From Deltaproteobacteria bacterium (lineage in GTDB: Bacteria > Desulfobacterota > Desulfuromonadia > Geobacterales > Pseudopelobacteraceae), in contig JAJXWO010000010.1 of NCBI GenBank assembly GCA_021781535.1, positions 1 to 64,000 of the forward strand: 64,000 nucleotides of DNA. The letters run 5' to 3'. The translations under genes and the position numbers were made by a program. Of this stretch, positions 47,229 to 55,619 are shown piece by piece. Under the pieces are notes generated by a model. That model did not search any database. It was not told the origin of the DNA and saw only the letters and a list, made by a program, of their open reading frames with translations. Position 1 is the stretch's first letter. Each line of letters begins with the position of its first letter.

Positions 47229-48731
47229 ATGCTGCTCGTCTTTCCACCGCTTGCCAAGGCATGCGAACCGCCGCCCGGCATAGCCAGTCTTGCCGCCTCA
47301 TTGATGGCTCATGGTGTGCCGTGCCGCCAGCTGGATGCCAATCTGGAAGGACAGCTCTGGTTGCTGGAACAGCCGCCGCTCGCAACCGATACCTGGAGCC
47401 GCCGGGCTTACAAGGGAAGGTCACGCAACCTGGCCGCGCTACGGGATATCACAACGTACCAGACGCCTGACCGTTATCGACGTGTCGTCAGCGATCTTAA
47501 CCGTATTCTGGCTCTCTCCGCTACCGATGGCGGCGTTGTCGTTGGTCTTGCCGACTACCAGCACAACACCCTCTCGCCATTGCGCAGCTCCGACCTGATT
47601 GCTGCGGCGCAACAACCTGAACAGAATCCGTTCTTCCCTTATTTCAGTCAGCGGTTGCCAAGCGTTCTCGACGGTGTCAGCACGGTCGGTTTTTCGCTCA
47701 ACTATCTCAGTCAAGCGCTCTGCACTTTTGCAATGATCGGCTATGTTAAAAAGCAATATCCGGCACTGAAAATTGTTGTTGGAGGCGGATTGGTAACTTC
47801 CTGGCTGCATCGCCCCGGCTGGTGCAGCCCTTTCGGCACGCTGGTAGATCATTTGATTTCCGGGCCGGGGGAAGAACCGTTGTTAGTGCTACTTGGCAGG
47901 GATGGTGCGTTGAAGCGGCATGTCCTCCCCGATTACACGTCCATGCCGCTTGCGGAATATTTTTCGCCTGGACTGATTCTACCCTACAGTGCCGGCAGAG
48001 GGTGCTACTGGAACCATTGTTCGTTCTGTCCGGAACGCGCTGAAGGGAACAGGTATCATCCCGTGCCGGTTTCTCATGTGCTGTCAGATCTTAGGCTTCT
48101 CGTTGAACAAGTCGAACCGCGTCTCATCCATCTGTTGGATAATGCTATCAGTCCGGGACTGCTGCATGCCCTGGCAAAGCATCCGCCGGGCGCTCCCTGG
48201 TATGGTTTTGCGCGAATTGATGAACGTCTGGGTGACCTGGAATTCTGTAAGGCCTTAAAGCGCTCAGGGTGCGTGATGCTTAAGCTCGGGCTGGAATCTG
48301 GAGACCAGGGGGTTCTGAATCGAATGAGCAAGGGGATCAATCTTGGAGTGGCTTCACGAGTACTGAATAATCTCCACAATGCCGGAATTGCGGTTTATTG
48401 CTATCTGTTGTTCGGTACGCCTGCGGAGACGGTGGTGGAGGCTCGTCGGACCCTTGGATTTGTTACCGCTCATCACCAGACCATCAACTTTCTTAACCTG
48501 GCGTTATTCAATATGCCACTCCATGGCGATGAGTCTCCTGAGTACGCACATAAGCCGTTCTATGAGGGGGATCTCTCACTCTATACCGCTTTTCGGCATC
48601 CAGGGGCCTGGGATCGTAAACTGGTGCGGCATTTTATCGACAGAGAATTCAAGCGGCATCCGGCAATAGCCGCAATAGTCAGGAACGATCCACTGCATTT
48701 CAGTTCCAGTCATGCTGCATTGTTCTGCTGA
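47229..48731 (+). CDS. Radical SAM protein with cobalamin-binding-like N-domain
   Basis: The 500-residue protein has an N-terminal region resembling a cobalamin-binding domain (LLVFPPLAKACEPPPGIASLAASL, VVGGGLVTSW, SGPGEEPLL) and a radical SAM barrel with CYWNHCSFCPE (CX3CX2C, about 258-265), then LKLGLESG and YCYLLFGTPAET. This is the layout of class B-like radical SAM enzymes, but the substrate is unknown. It lies seven bases after the lipoprotein gene, so the pair may work together. Confidence 0.8.
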   Translation: MLLVFPPLAKACEPPPGIASLAASLMAHGVPCRQLDANLEGQLWLLEQPPLATDTWSRRAYKGRSRNLAALRDITTYQTPDRYRRVVSDLNRILALSATDGGVVVGLADYQHNTLSPLRSSDLIAAAQQPEQNPFFPYFSQRLPSVLDGVSTVGFSLNYLSQALCTFAMIGYVKKQYPALKIVVGGGLVTSWLHRPGWCSPFGTLVDHLISGPGEEPLLVLLGRDGALKRHVLPDYTSMPLAEYFSPGLILPYSAGRGCYWNHCSFCPERAEGNRYHPVPVSHVLSDLRLLVEQVEPRLIHLLDNAISPGLLHALAKHPPGAPWYGFARIDERLGDLEFCKALKRSGCVMLKLGLESGDQGVLNRMSKGINLGVASRVLNNLHNAGIAVYCYLLFGTPAETVVEARRTLGFVTAHHQTINFLNLALFNMPLHGDESPEYAHKPFYEGDLSLYTAFRHPGAWDRKLVRHFIDREFKRHPAIAAIVRNDPLHFSSSHAALFC

Positions 48732-48765
48732 ATACAGTAAATATCACCTTACCTTTTGACGGTAG

Positions 48766-48779
48766 TGTGTTATAACACA
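48766..48779. promoter_or_regulatory. 14-bp palindrome, candidate operator
   Basis: TGTGTTATAACACA is a perfect palindrome 25 bases before the small membrane protein gene. The symmetric TGT-N8-ACA layout fits a dimeric repressor or a CRP/FNR-like binding site, but no regulator is identified. Confidence 0.4.
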
Positions 48780-48804
48780 AACCTCAAATATTACGGGAGA
48801 TGAC

Positions 48805-49134
48805 ATGGAAATTTTTGGCGGTTTCATGGTAATGATGAGCATTATAAGCCTTTTTTTGGCAGTGGTATGGTTGATTATGCCGTTCGTCGTATTCGCTATC
48901 AAAGGAAAGCAAGACCGTACGCTGGAAATTCTTGAAGCAATTGAAAAACGACTGACAGTTATCGAGACCCGCGTTCATCCGGGCTGTTCGGTTCACGGTT
49001 CTGAAGCAGGCTCGTCAGAATCTAACGATACATCAGAAGGATCATCAGAGGGACTTCCAAGTGATGATGCAGAAAATATAGCAGACATTGTTACCGAGAA
49101 AAACGGTAGTGAAACACCACCCGCAGGGTTTTAA
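48805..49134 (+). CDS. Small membrane protein of unknown function
   Basis: The 109-residue protein has one N-terminal hydrophobic segment (about 5-32), a short charged helix (TLEILEAIEKRLTVIETRV) and a Ser/Glu-rich C-terminal tail. GGGAG precedes the ATG. No family is recognised; it may anchor something at the membrane. It is 17 bases upstream of fabI. Confidence 0.55.
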   Translation: MEIFGGFMVMMSIISLFLAVVWLIMPFVVFAIKGKQDRTLEILEAIEKRLTVIETRVHPGCSVHGSEAGSSESNDTSEGSSEGLPSDDAENIADIVTEKNGSETPPAGF

Positions 49135-49151
49135 ACTGGAGGATGCTAAAG

Positions 49152-49919
49152 ATGTTGTTGCGCGGAAAAAAAGTTGTAATTTTTGGAGTAGCAAATGACA
49201 AGAGTATTGCGTGGGCAATTGCCCGGCTTTTTCATGAGCAGGGAGCTGATCTTGCGATAACGTACGCAGGTGAGGCCTTTGAAAAGCGGGTTCGTCCATT
49301 GGCAGAGTCACTTGACGCTGCGGCGATACTTCCCTGTAATGTCACCAGTGACGATGAGGTGGCTTCTGTCTTTGCTGAGCTTGGCAACGTATGGGATGGC
49401 GTTGATATAATAATCCATGCGGTCGCCTTTGCAAACAAGGAGGAGTTGAAGGGTACTGTCCTGAATACTTCCCGAGAAGGTTTTGCCACAGCTATGGACA
49501 TAAGTGTTTACTCGTTTCTGGCAATCATGAAGGCAGCACAGCCGATGATGCAGGGGAGGAAGGGCGCCGCCTTAACGCTCAGCTATTACGGAGCAATGAA
49601 GGTGTTCCCGAGCTATAATGTTATGGGGATTGCCAAGGCGGCACTGGAAGCGTCGGTTCGTTATCTGTCCGAGGCGGTTGGCCCGGAAGGTATCAGGGTA
49701 AATGCAATTTCTGCCGGTCCGATCCGTACCCTTGCTGCTGCGGGAGTCAACGGTTTTCACAGTATTCTCAATCACGTCGAAGCAAAAGCTCCGCTCAGAC
49801 GAACCATAACCCAGGAAGACGTTGCAAACGCGGCGCTCTACCTCTGCAGCGACATGGCTGGCGGCGTCAGTGGAGAGATTCATTATGTGGATGGTGGGTA
49901 TAATATTATAGGTCTGTAG
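49152..49919 (+). CDS. fabI: Enoyl-ACP reductase FabI
   Basis: The 255-residue short-chain dehydrogenase family enzyme performs the last reduction of fatty-acid elongation. It has the FabI nucleotide motif GVANDKSIAWAIA and the catalytic region SYYGAMKVFPSYNVMGIAKAALEA with the Y-x6-Y-x6-K spacing. The C-terminal SGEIHYVDGGYNI is intact. The ATG at 49152 is nine bases after GGAGG; ATG 49143 would touch it. It is followed by hflX in the same frame. Confidence 0.95.
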   Translation: MLLRGKKVVIFGVANDKSIAWAIARLFHEQGADLAITYAGEAFEKRVRPLAESLDAAAILPCNVTSDDEVASVFAELGNVWDGVDIIIHAVAFANKEELKGTVLNTSREGFATAMDISVYSFLAIMKAAQPMMQGRKGAALTLSYYGAMKVFPSYNVMGIAKAALEASVRYLSEAVGPEGIRVNAISAGPIRTLAAAGVNGFHSILNHVEAKAPLRRTITQEDVANAALYLCSDMAGGVSGEIHYVDGGYNIIGL

Positions 49920-49934
49920 TTTTGGAGTCGCCCC

Positions 49935-51617
49935 ATTAAAGAAGCGTTCGGTAATCTTGCAGGTTTAAAATCAAGCCAAATCCAGTCTTTGGAACGCCTG
50001 TACCGCAGGCGTATCCCTGTTGCTGAATTCTGCTCCCATGATCTGGCTGTTCGCCTCGTCGAACTTTCAACTGAACTTCGTCGCCAAATCGGAATTCTCG
50101 TCAACCGCACCGGCAACGTGGAATATGTGATTGTCGGTGATGAAAAAGGCATGGTGATTCCCGAACTGCGCGATTACCCTCTTGGGAAAAAGGTCATGCG
50201 CGGTCTGCGTTTGATTCACACCCACCTGAAAAACGAGTCTGTCTCTGAAGACGATTTGACTGATCTTTCCCTGTTGCGTTTTGATCTGCTGGCGGCTCTG
50301 CTGTATACTCCCGGTAAGAGCCAGATTTATGCCCAACTGGCCTGGCTGTCACCTGACCAACGGGGGGCAAGCACTCTAGTTGACCCAGTTGTCGCACTGG
50401 ATCGAATCGACCTCGACTGCATTCACTTCATCCAGGAGCTGGAAGCGGATCTGGAAAAAGCGGCCCGCACAGCATCAAAAACCAAGGATGTCCTGGAGCG
50501 AGCGATCCTGGTTTCTGTCACGACTTCGGGAACCCGACAAGAAGCAGAAGATTCGATGGCTGAGCTGCGTGAACTGGCTCGTACTGCCCAAGTGGAAGCA
50601 CTTGACGAATTCATCCAGAGGCCGAAAAAACTTAATCCCCGTTTTCTGATGGGAGAGGGGATGGTGCGTGACGTCGTCATCAGGGCGATGCAACGGGGCG
50701 CCAGCATGCTGATCTTTGATCAGGAGCTGACTCCGGCCCAGATGCGGTGCATTTCCGCGATGACTGAACTGAAAGTTATCGATCGTAGTCAGCTGATCCT
50801 TGACATATTTGCCCGGCGGGCGAAAACGCTTGACGGCAAGGTGCAGGTAGAGCTGGCTCAACTTAAATATTTGCTGCCGCGCCTCACCGGTCGCGGCGTG
50901 CAGATGTCACGGCTGATGGGGGGAATTGGTGGACGCGGGCCTGGGGAAACCAAGCTGGAAACTGACCGGCGCCGTATCCGTGACCGGATTGCCAGTCTGG
51001 AACGGGAACTCAAAGAACTTTCCCAGGGGCGTGATCAACGGCGGAAACAGAGGGTCAAGGCCGGGGTGCCTATCATATCGATCGTCGGCTATACAAATGC
51101 CGGAAAATCGACTCTGCTGAACGCCCTGACCAAGAGTGATGTATTCACTGAGGACCTCCTGTTTGCAACGCTTGACACCTCCAGTCGTCGCCTCCGCTTC
51201 CCGCGCGATCGTGAAGTGATAATCACCGACACGGTCGGGTTTATCCGCTCTCTCCCGAAATCTCTGATGGGAGCTTTCAAGGCAACATTGGAAGAGATGC
51301 GTGATGCCGATTTGCTGCTCCATGTGGTGGATGCGTCTCATCCTCGTTTTGAAGACCAGATTGCTCAGGTGCGTGCGATTCTGGCGGAGCTGGAGCTGGG
51401 GGACAAGCAGGAACTCCTGGTGTACAACAAGGCTGATATGCTGAACGATATGAAAAAGAAGGATATGGTTGCGTTTTTACGCGTTCGCCAGTCCGCCAGG
51501 ACCCAGAACAGCGTCATGGTGTCGGCCCGCGACCGCAAGAGCCTTAAGCCTCTGATGGATGAACTGCAGAGAAGGTTCTGGATTGAGGACAAAGAAGTTA
51601 CTCAAACTGCGCTTTAA
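49935..51617 (+). CDS. hflX: Ribosome-associated GTPase HflX, probable ATT start
   Basis: The protein (560 residues from ATT 49935, 542 from TTG 49989) has the HflX N-terminal domain, a coiled region with GGIGGRGPGETKLETDRRRI, and a G domain with GYTNAGKSTLLNAL, DTVGFIRSLP and NKAD. HflX splits stalled ribosomes. The sequence before TTG 49989 (FGNLAGLKSSQIQSLERLYRRR) looks like the normal family N-terminus. In that frame no ATG, GTG or TTG occurs after the fabI stop. ATT 49935 lies seven bases after GGAG, so initiation at AUU is the best explanation. TTG 49989 is the fallback. Confidence 0.85.
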   Translation: MKEAFGNLAGLKSSQIQSLERLYRRRIPVAEFCSHDLAVRLVELSTELRRQIGILVNRTGNVEYVIVGDEKGMVIPELRDYPLGKKVMRGLRLIHTHLKNESVSEDDLTDLSLLRFDLLAALLYTPGKSQIYAQLAWLSPDQRGASTLVDPVVALDRIDLDCIHFIQELEADLEKAARTASKTKDVLERAILVSVTTSGTRQEAEDSMAELRELARTAQVEALDEFIQRPKKLNPRFLMGEGMVRDVVIRAMQRGASMLIFDQELTPAQMRCISAMTELKVIDRSQLILDIFARRAKTLDGKVQVELAQLKYLLPRLTGRGVQMSRLMGGIGGRGPGETKLETDRRRIRDRIASLERELKELSQGRDQRRKQRVKAGVPIISIVGYTNAGKSTLLNALTKSDVFTEDLLFATLDTSSRRLRFPRDREVIITDTVGFIRSLPKSLMGAFKATLEEMRDADLLLHVVDASHPRFEDQIAQVRAILAELELGDKQELLVYNKADMLNDMKKKDMVAFLRVRQSARTQNSVMVSARDRKSLKPLMDELQRRFWIEDKEVTQTAL

Positions 51618-52257
51618 ACTCTGCCATCAACTGTTGTAATGCAACCACTTCACTCCGCAGGGCGGCAACCTCTTCCTCCAACGACACAATGCGTTCATTT
51701 TCTGCCACCACTCGCTGCCGGGCAGCTTCTGGGCGCGCTTCGACACCGTCCTCGTTATACTCCGGTATTCCGGAAAAAAGCTGGGCATAGCGTCCCTCTT
51801 TCCGCCCTGGTTGCCGTGGCATCAGGGTAACCAGCGGGTTTTCCCGCTGAATCAACTCCTGCAGTACCTCTTCAACTGCGGCCAGGTCGCCAAAGGGATG
51901 CATCCTCTCCCCCCGGGTACGCAACTCACCAATAGTCTGCGGACCACGAACCAGCAGCTCACTGATGATCGACATCTCGGCGGGCAGCAAACCCAAGTTT
52001 TCCGCCAGCAGATGGCGATACTTCGGTACCCGGCCGCCGTCGGCAGAAAGAACCACCAGTTGTTTGAAGCGAAGTGAATCCAAGGCCCGCACGACAGCCT
52101 CTTCCGTCAGAGACATCACAGGGTCCCGGTTGGATTTCTGGTTGCAGGCGTTAGTGAGAGAGTTGAGTGACAGCGGGTAATACTCCGGTGTGGTCAGCTC
52201 CTTTTCTATCAAACTGCCTAAAACACGTGCTTCAGTATCGTTAAGTGTCAAATCCAC
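51598..52257 (-). CDS. UPF0502/YceH family protein
   Basis: The 219-residue protein has two winged-helix-like halves (ARVLGSLIEKELTTPEYYPLSLNSLTNACNQKSNRDPV; MSIISELLVRGPQTIGELRTR) and a C-terminal coiled coil, the DUF480/YceH layout. The function is unknown. GTG start with GAGGG upstream. It overlaps the hflX end by 20 bases in convergent orientation. Confidence 0.85.
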   Translation of the reverse strand: MDLTLNDTEARVLGSLIEKELTTPEYYPLSLNSLTNACNQKSNRDPVMSLTEEAVVRALDSLRFKQLVVLSADGGRVPKYRHLLAENLGLLPAEMSIISELLVRGPQTIGELRTRGERMHPFGDLAAVEEVLQELIQRENPLVTLMPRQPGRKEGRYAQLFSGIPEYNEDGVEARPEAARQRVVAENERIVSLEEEVAALRSEVVALQQLMAEFKAQFE

Positions 52258-52276
52258 TTTTTACCCTCATGTTGAA

Positions 52277-52579
52277 TTAATGGAAAGTCGGCATCTTTTC
52301 CTGGAATAGCACATACGGGCTGACAATCAGCATTGCGAACTTTTTGTGCTGATCCTCTTCCCATAAGCGGATTTTTGAGTCTGATGGTTTACCGATTTTG
52401 CCATTTTCAACCAGATTCTGAATGATTTCGACGTCATCGGCCGCAACTTTATGGGCGGTATCCGCCAGATCCAGAGAATCATCAACCAGAATCAGTCCGC
52501 CGCGATGCAAGTGGGCTCGCAGAGAGCTCCACTCGGCTTCATCAATCGTAAGGGCCATTTCCTCTTTACTTGGTAGCAT
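52277..52579 (-). CDS. DUF2288-like small protein
   Basis: The 100-residue protein has the DUF2288 pattern: a RGGLILVDDSLDLADTAHKVA core with acidic residues, then a C-terminal MLIVSPYVLFQEK stretch. AAGGAG precedes the ATG. The function of the family is unknown. It lies 19 bases upstream of yceH on the same strand. Confidence 0.7.
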   Translation of the reverse strand: MLPSKEEMALTIDEAEWSSLRAHLHRGGLILVDDSLDLADTAHKVAADDVEIIQNLVENGKIGKPSDSKIRLWEEDQHKKFAMLIVSPYVLFQEKMPTFH

Positions 52580-52629
52580 CTGTAACTCCTTCTTTTATAC
52601 CCTATGCTCTGTTGGGCGCTGCATTTTTA

Positions 52630-53655
52630 TCATGCGACGCATACAAAGTCCATGCCTTCCTGCCAGCCACGTTTTTCCGCCACACTCCGGAACTTTTCGC
52701 GGGTACCGCGTACGCCTATGGCCACGATCATTTTTCTGCCATTCAGATGGAGATCATCCGGTGAGATGACGGGAGCATTGTGCAGCATCCGCCCGATCTT
52801 TCTCGGGTCAACATCCAGCCAGGTGGAAACCGATATACCCCGAGCAGTCAGCAAGCGTTGCCACGCCCGTGCTTCCAGCCCCGCTCCGGCGATAACGACG
52901 TCATGGATGCCTTGTAGAAAACCACGCAGCAGGTGGTGGCATTTGCAGGCGCGAAATGCATGTAACGCATATTCGTCCATCGTTCGGGTGGCCCGTTCGG
53001 GGTGGTCGCGCCAGAATAAAAGTGTGTGCGGTACGCGGGCAAATTGTATACCCGCCCCGGCCATACGCAGCCAGAGGTCATAGTCCTCGGGCCACGTGTT
53101 GTTATGGTACCCACCCAGGTCTTCCAGAAGAGCTCGCCGCGTCATGATACCGGGGTGGACAAAAGGTGATTCTACAAACAGATCGCGGATGATCAGGGAA
53201 TGCATGGTCAGGCTGTTCTGCCACAATTCATAGTCAACCATGCCCTGTTTGAGGTGGGTTCGCGGAAAATGCCGGAAGTTACAGGCGACCAGTCCGGTGC
53301 CGGGATGCGTGTTCAGATAGGCCGCCTGCAGTTCCAGGCGCTGGGGATGGCAGATGTCGTCACCGTCCATGCGGGCCAATAGTGGTGCCCGGCAGGCTTC
53401 CAGGCCGGCATTGAGCGCCGCTACCAATCCGCCACCTTCGCGCCTTATTATGCGCACACGGCCGTCTCTGCGCGCGGAATCAGCAAGGATTTCCGCCGTT
53501 CCGTCATTTGAGCCGTCATCTACAGCAATAAGTTCCCAGGAGGAACTGGTTTGACGATACAGGGAGTCCAGCGCTGCCTGAAGATAGCGATCTTCGTTGC
53601 GGACCGGCATGAGGATTGAAACTTGCGGCTGGGTGGATGGCTGTAGTTGCGGCAT
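52630..53655 (-). CDS. Family 2 glycosyltransferase with C-terminal Rossmann-like domain
   Basis: The 341-residue protein has a GT-A domain (VSILMPVRNEDRYLQAALDSLYRQ, AVDDGSNDGT, LARMDGDDI as DxD-type motif, WPEDYDLWLR) and, from about residue 245, an extra domain beginning DVVIAGAGLEARAWQRLL followed by TWLDVDPRKIG and MIVAIGVRGTREKF. That second part resembles the nucleotide-binding N-domain of PglD-like acyltransferases, without the acyltransferase repeat. The start at 53655 has AGGA upstream. Donor and acceptor sugars are unknown. Confidence 0.82.
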   Translation of the reverse strand: MPQLQPSTQPQVSILMPVRNEDRYLQAALDSLYRQTSSSWELIAVDDGSNDGTAEILADSARRDGRVRIIRREGGGLVAALNAGLEACRAPLLARMDGDDICHPQRLELQAAYLNTHPGTGLVACNFRHFPRTHLKQGMVDYELWQNSLTMHSLIIRDLFVESPFVHPGIMTRRALLEDLGGYHNNTWPEDYDLWLRMAGAGIQFARVPHTLLFWRDHPERATRTMDEYALHAFRACKCHHLLRGFLQGIHDVVIAGAGLEARAWQRLLTARGISVSTWLDVDPRKIGRMLHNAPVISPDDLHLNGRKMIVAIGVRGTREKFRSVAEKRGWQEGMDFVCVA

Positions 53656-53740
53656 AGTGACTGTCCTGATATAATTTTCTTGACGCTGGTAAATGATACG
53701 GTAAGTATGTGAATTAATCCATAGAGGAATAATCGAAGTT

Positions 53741-54409
53741 ATGAAAGCTCTACCACCAGAGCATGATTGTGTGTTCAATCGTGTTACACAATTGCTTGCC
53801 ATGCAAATTACTAGTGATGCAGTACCTGATGCAGGCGGCCGTACACGCGCGTCGGTAGCCATGATATTGCATCAGGCCGCAACCGACATTGAAATTCTTT
53901 TTATTCAGCGTGCCGCTCATGACCTGGACCCGTGGTCAGGGCATGTTGCATTTCCGGGGGGCAAGCTGGAAGATGGGGAGCTGGAGTGTCAGGCGGCCGT
54001 CAGGGAAACGTATGAAGAGGTTGGGATTGACCTGGCACAGGGCCGCTATCTGGGACGGCTTCCCGACATTATGGGAGCTAATCTGCCGGTGAGGGTTTCC
54101 TGCTGCCTGTTCGGTGTAGATCGGGCAAGTTACCGTCCGGTCCTGAATGAAGAGGTGGATGATCTGTTCTGGGTTACGCTTTCCGACCTGCGGGATCCGA
54201 TGAGCCATCTTCTGAGCAGTGTCGCTTTTGATCAAAAACGCATCGAAGTACCGGCCATCAGACTTCCCGTTGATGATAAACCGGTGCTGTGGGGTATCAC
54301 CTATCGATTGGTGATGCAATTTCTGTCTCTTCTGGAAGGTAAAAGTTCTTCCGGCGAAGATTTCTGCAAACTACCTGAAATGGTAGGACTTGACGAGGAG
54401 GAGGATTGA
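53741..54409 (+). CDS. NUDIX hydrolase, CoA pyrophosphatase type
   Basis: The 222-residue protein has a full Nudix box, GGKLEDGELECQAAVRETYEEVG (about 68-90), and the preceding LFIQRAAHDLDPWSGHVAFPGG typical of NudL/CoAse enzymes that hydrolyse coenzyme A to 4'-phosphopantetheine and 3',5'-ADP. AGAGGA precedes the ATG. It is followed two bases later by tpx, which may reflect cotranscription. Confidence 0.85.
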   Translation: MKALPPEHDCVFNRVTQLLAMQITSDAVPDAGGRTRASVAMILHQAATDIEILFIQRAAHDLDPWSGHVAFPGGKLEDGELECQAAVRETYEEVGIDLAQGRYLGRLPDIMGANLPVRVSCCLFGVDRASYRPVLNEEVDDLFWVTLSDLRDPMSHLLSSVAFDQKRIEVPAIRLPVDDKPVLWGITYRLVMQFLSLLEGKSSSGEDFCKLPEMVGLDEEED

Positions 54410-54411
54410 TT

Positions 54412-54927
54412 ATGAATGAAAAAACAGGAATCATTACGTTTAAAGGAAATCCGATGACGTTGCTGGGTCACGGGTTGACGGTCGGTGACGCTGCTCCTGA
54501 CTTCGCAGTGGTTGACAATGGACTTGCCGCCGTAACGCTCTCCAGTTATTCGGGCAAAATCAAGATTATCAGTTCTGTACCATCACTCGATACTCCGGTA
54601 TGTGACACCGAAACCCGCCGTTTCAATCAGGAAGCGTCTTCGTTACCGGGGGATATCGTAGTGTTGACCGTCAGTCTCGATCTCCCGTTTGCTCAGAAAC
54701 GGTGGTGCGGCGCTGCCGGGATCGACAAGGTTGTCACGCTCTCCGATTACCGCGAACGCTCTTTCGGGCTCGGATACGGGATGCTGATCAAAGAGTTGTT
54801 GTTGCTGGCCCGTGCTGTTTTCGTTGTTGATGCCGCCAATATCATCCGCTACATCCAGATAGTCCCGGAAGTAACTGCCGAACCTGATTATGTGGCTGCA
54901 ATTGCCGCAGCGAAGGCACTGCTGTAG
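54412..54927 (+). CDS. tpx: Thiol peroxidase Tpx (atypical 2-Cys peroxiredoxin)
   Basis: The 171-residue enzyme reduces peroxides with thioredoxin. The peroxidatic Cys is in PSLDTPVCDTETRRF and the resolving Cys in RWCGAAGI, the Tpx arrangement. Start at ATG 54412, with GGAGGAGG upstream. It follows the CoA pyrophosphatase gene with a two-base gap and ends before a GNRA-capped hairpin. Confidence 0.94.
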   Translation: MNEKTGIITFKGNPMTLLGHGLTVGDAAPDFAVVDNGLAAVTLSSYSGKIKIISSVPSLDTPVCDTETRRFNQEASSLPGDIVVLTVSLDLPFAQKRWCGAAGIDKVVTLSDYRERSFGLGYGMLIKELLLLARAVFVVDAANIIRYIQIVPEVTAEPDYVAAIAAAKALL

Positions 54928-54941
54928 AACAAGTTTGCTGC

Positions 54942-54967
54942 CAGGCCGCTTCGCAAGAAGCGGCCTG
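54942..54967 (+). terminator. Hairpin after tpx
   Basis: CAGGCCGCTTC-GCAA-GAAGCGGCCTG is a perfect 11-bp stem with a GNRA tetraloop. It lacks a strong T tract, so it may be a weak terminator or an mRNA-stabilising end. Confidence 0.6.
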
Positions 54968-55001
54968 TTCCGGATTATCAAAGAAAGTAGAGGTAATGAC
55001 C

Positions 55002-55568
55002 ATGTCAATCAAAGACAGTTTTTTTCTGGAACGCAACAAGGCAGTGCTGGTAGTGATTGATGTGCAGGAAAAACTGTGTCTTGCGATGGATGAAACAGGA
55101 CTGAAGAAACTTGTGAAAAATGTTGGTATCCTGCTTGAGAGTGCTGCGGAATTGAATATACCCGTCCTGGTGACCGAACAATATGTCAAGGGACTGGGGG
55201 CGACTCTGCCCGAGCTGAAGGAAAAAGCAGCTTCAGCTTCCTGTTACGAAAAGATGTCTTTCAGTTCTTGCGGTAGTGCAGAATTCGTTGCCGCTCTCAA
55301 GTCAAGCGGAAAATCACACGTGATAATTACCGGCATGGAAACTCATGTCTGCGTACTGCAAACAGTGATAGAGTTGCGCGATGCCGGCCTGAATGTTCAT
55401 GTCGTGAAGGATGCCGTCATGAGCCGAAACGCGGAGAATTGGCACACCGCCATTGAAACAATGACTCTTGCCGGAGCGATCCCGACCTGTACGGAGTCAG
55501 TTCTGTTTCAGTTGTTAAAAGTCGCCGGAACGGAAGAATTTAAAAAACTGTCAAAGCTGGTGAGGTAA
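55002..55568 (+). CDS. Isochorismatase-family hydrolase
   Basis: The 188-residue cysteine hydrolase has the catalytic triad context: Asp in VVIDVQEKLC, Lys in KEKAASASCYEKMSF and Cys in ITGMETHVCVLQT. The family includes isochorismatases, nicotinamidases and related amidases; YcaC-like members have unknown substrates. ATG 55002 is nine bases after GAGG. It ends before a terminator shared with the HAD gene. Confidence 0.87.
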   Translation: MSIKDSFFLERNKAVLVVIDVQEKLCLAMDETGLKKLVKNVGILLESAAELNIPVLVTEQYVKGLGATLPELKEKAASASCYEKMSFSSCGSAEFVAALKSSGKSHVIITGMETHVCVLQTVIELRDAGLNVHVVKDAVMSRNAENWHTAIETMTLAGAIPTCTESVLFQLLKVAGTEEFKKLSKLVR

Positions 55569-55594
55569 AAGGCGATGCTGTGAGATGCTGAACA

Positions 55595-55619
55595 GCTCCG
55601 GGGCCATTGTGCCCCGGAG
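55595..55619. terminator. Bidirectional terminator hairpin
   Basis: CTCCGGGGC-CATTGT-GCCCCGGAG is a 9-bp GC stem between the converging isochorismatase and HAD genes and touches the HAD stop codon. Confidence 0.65.
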
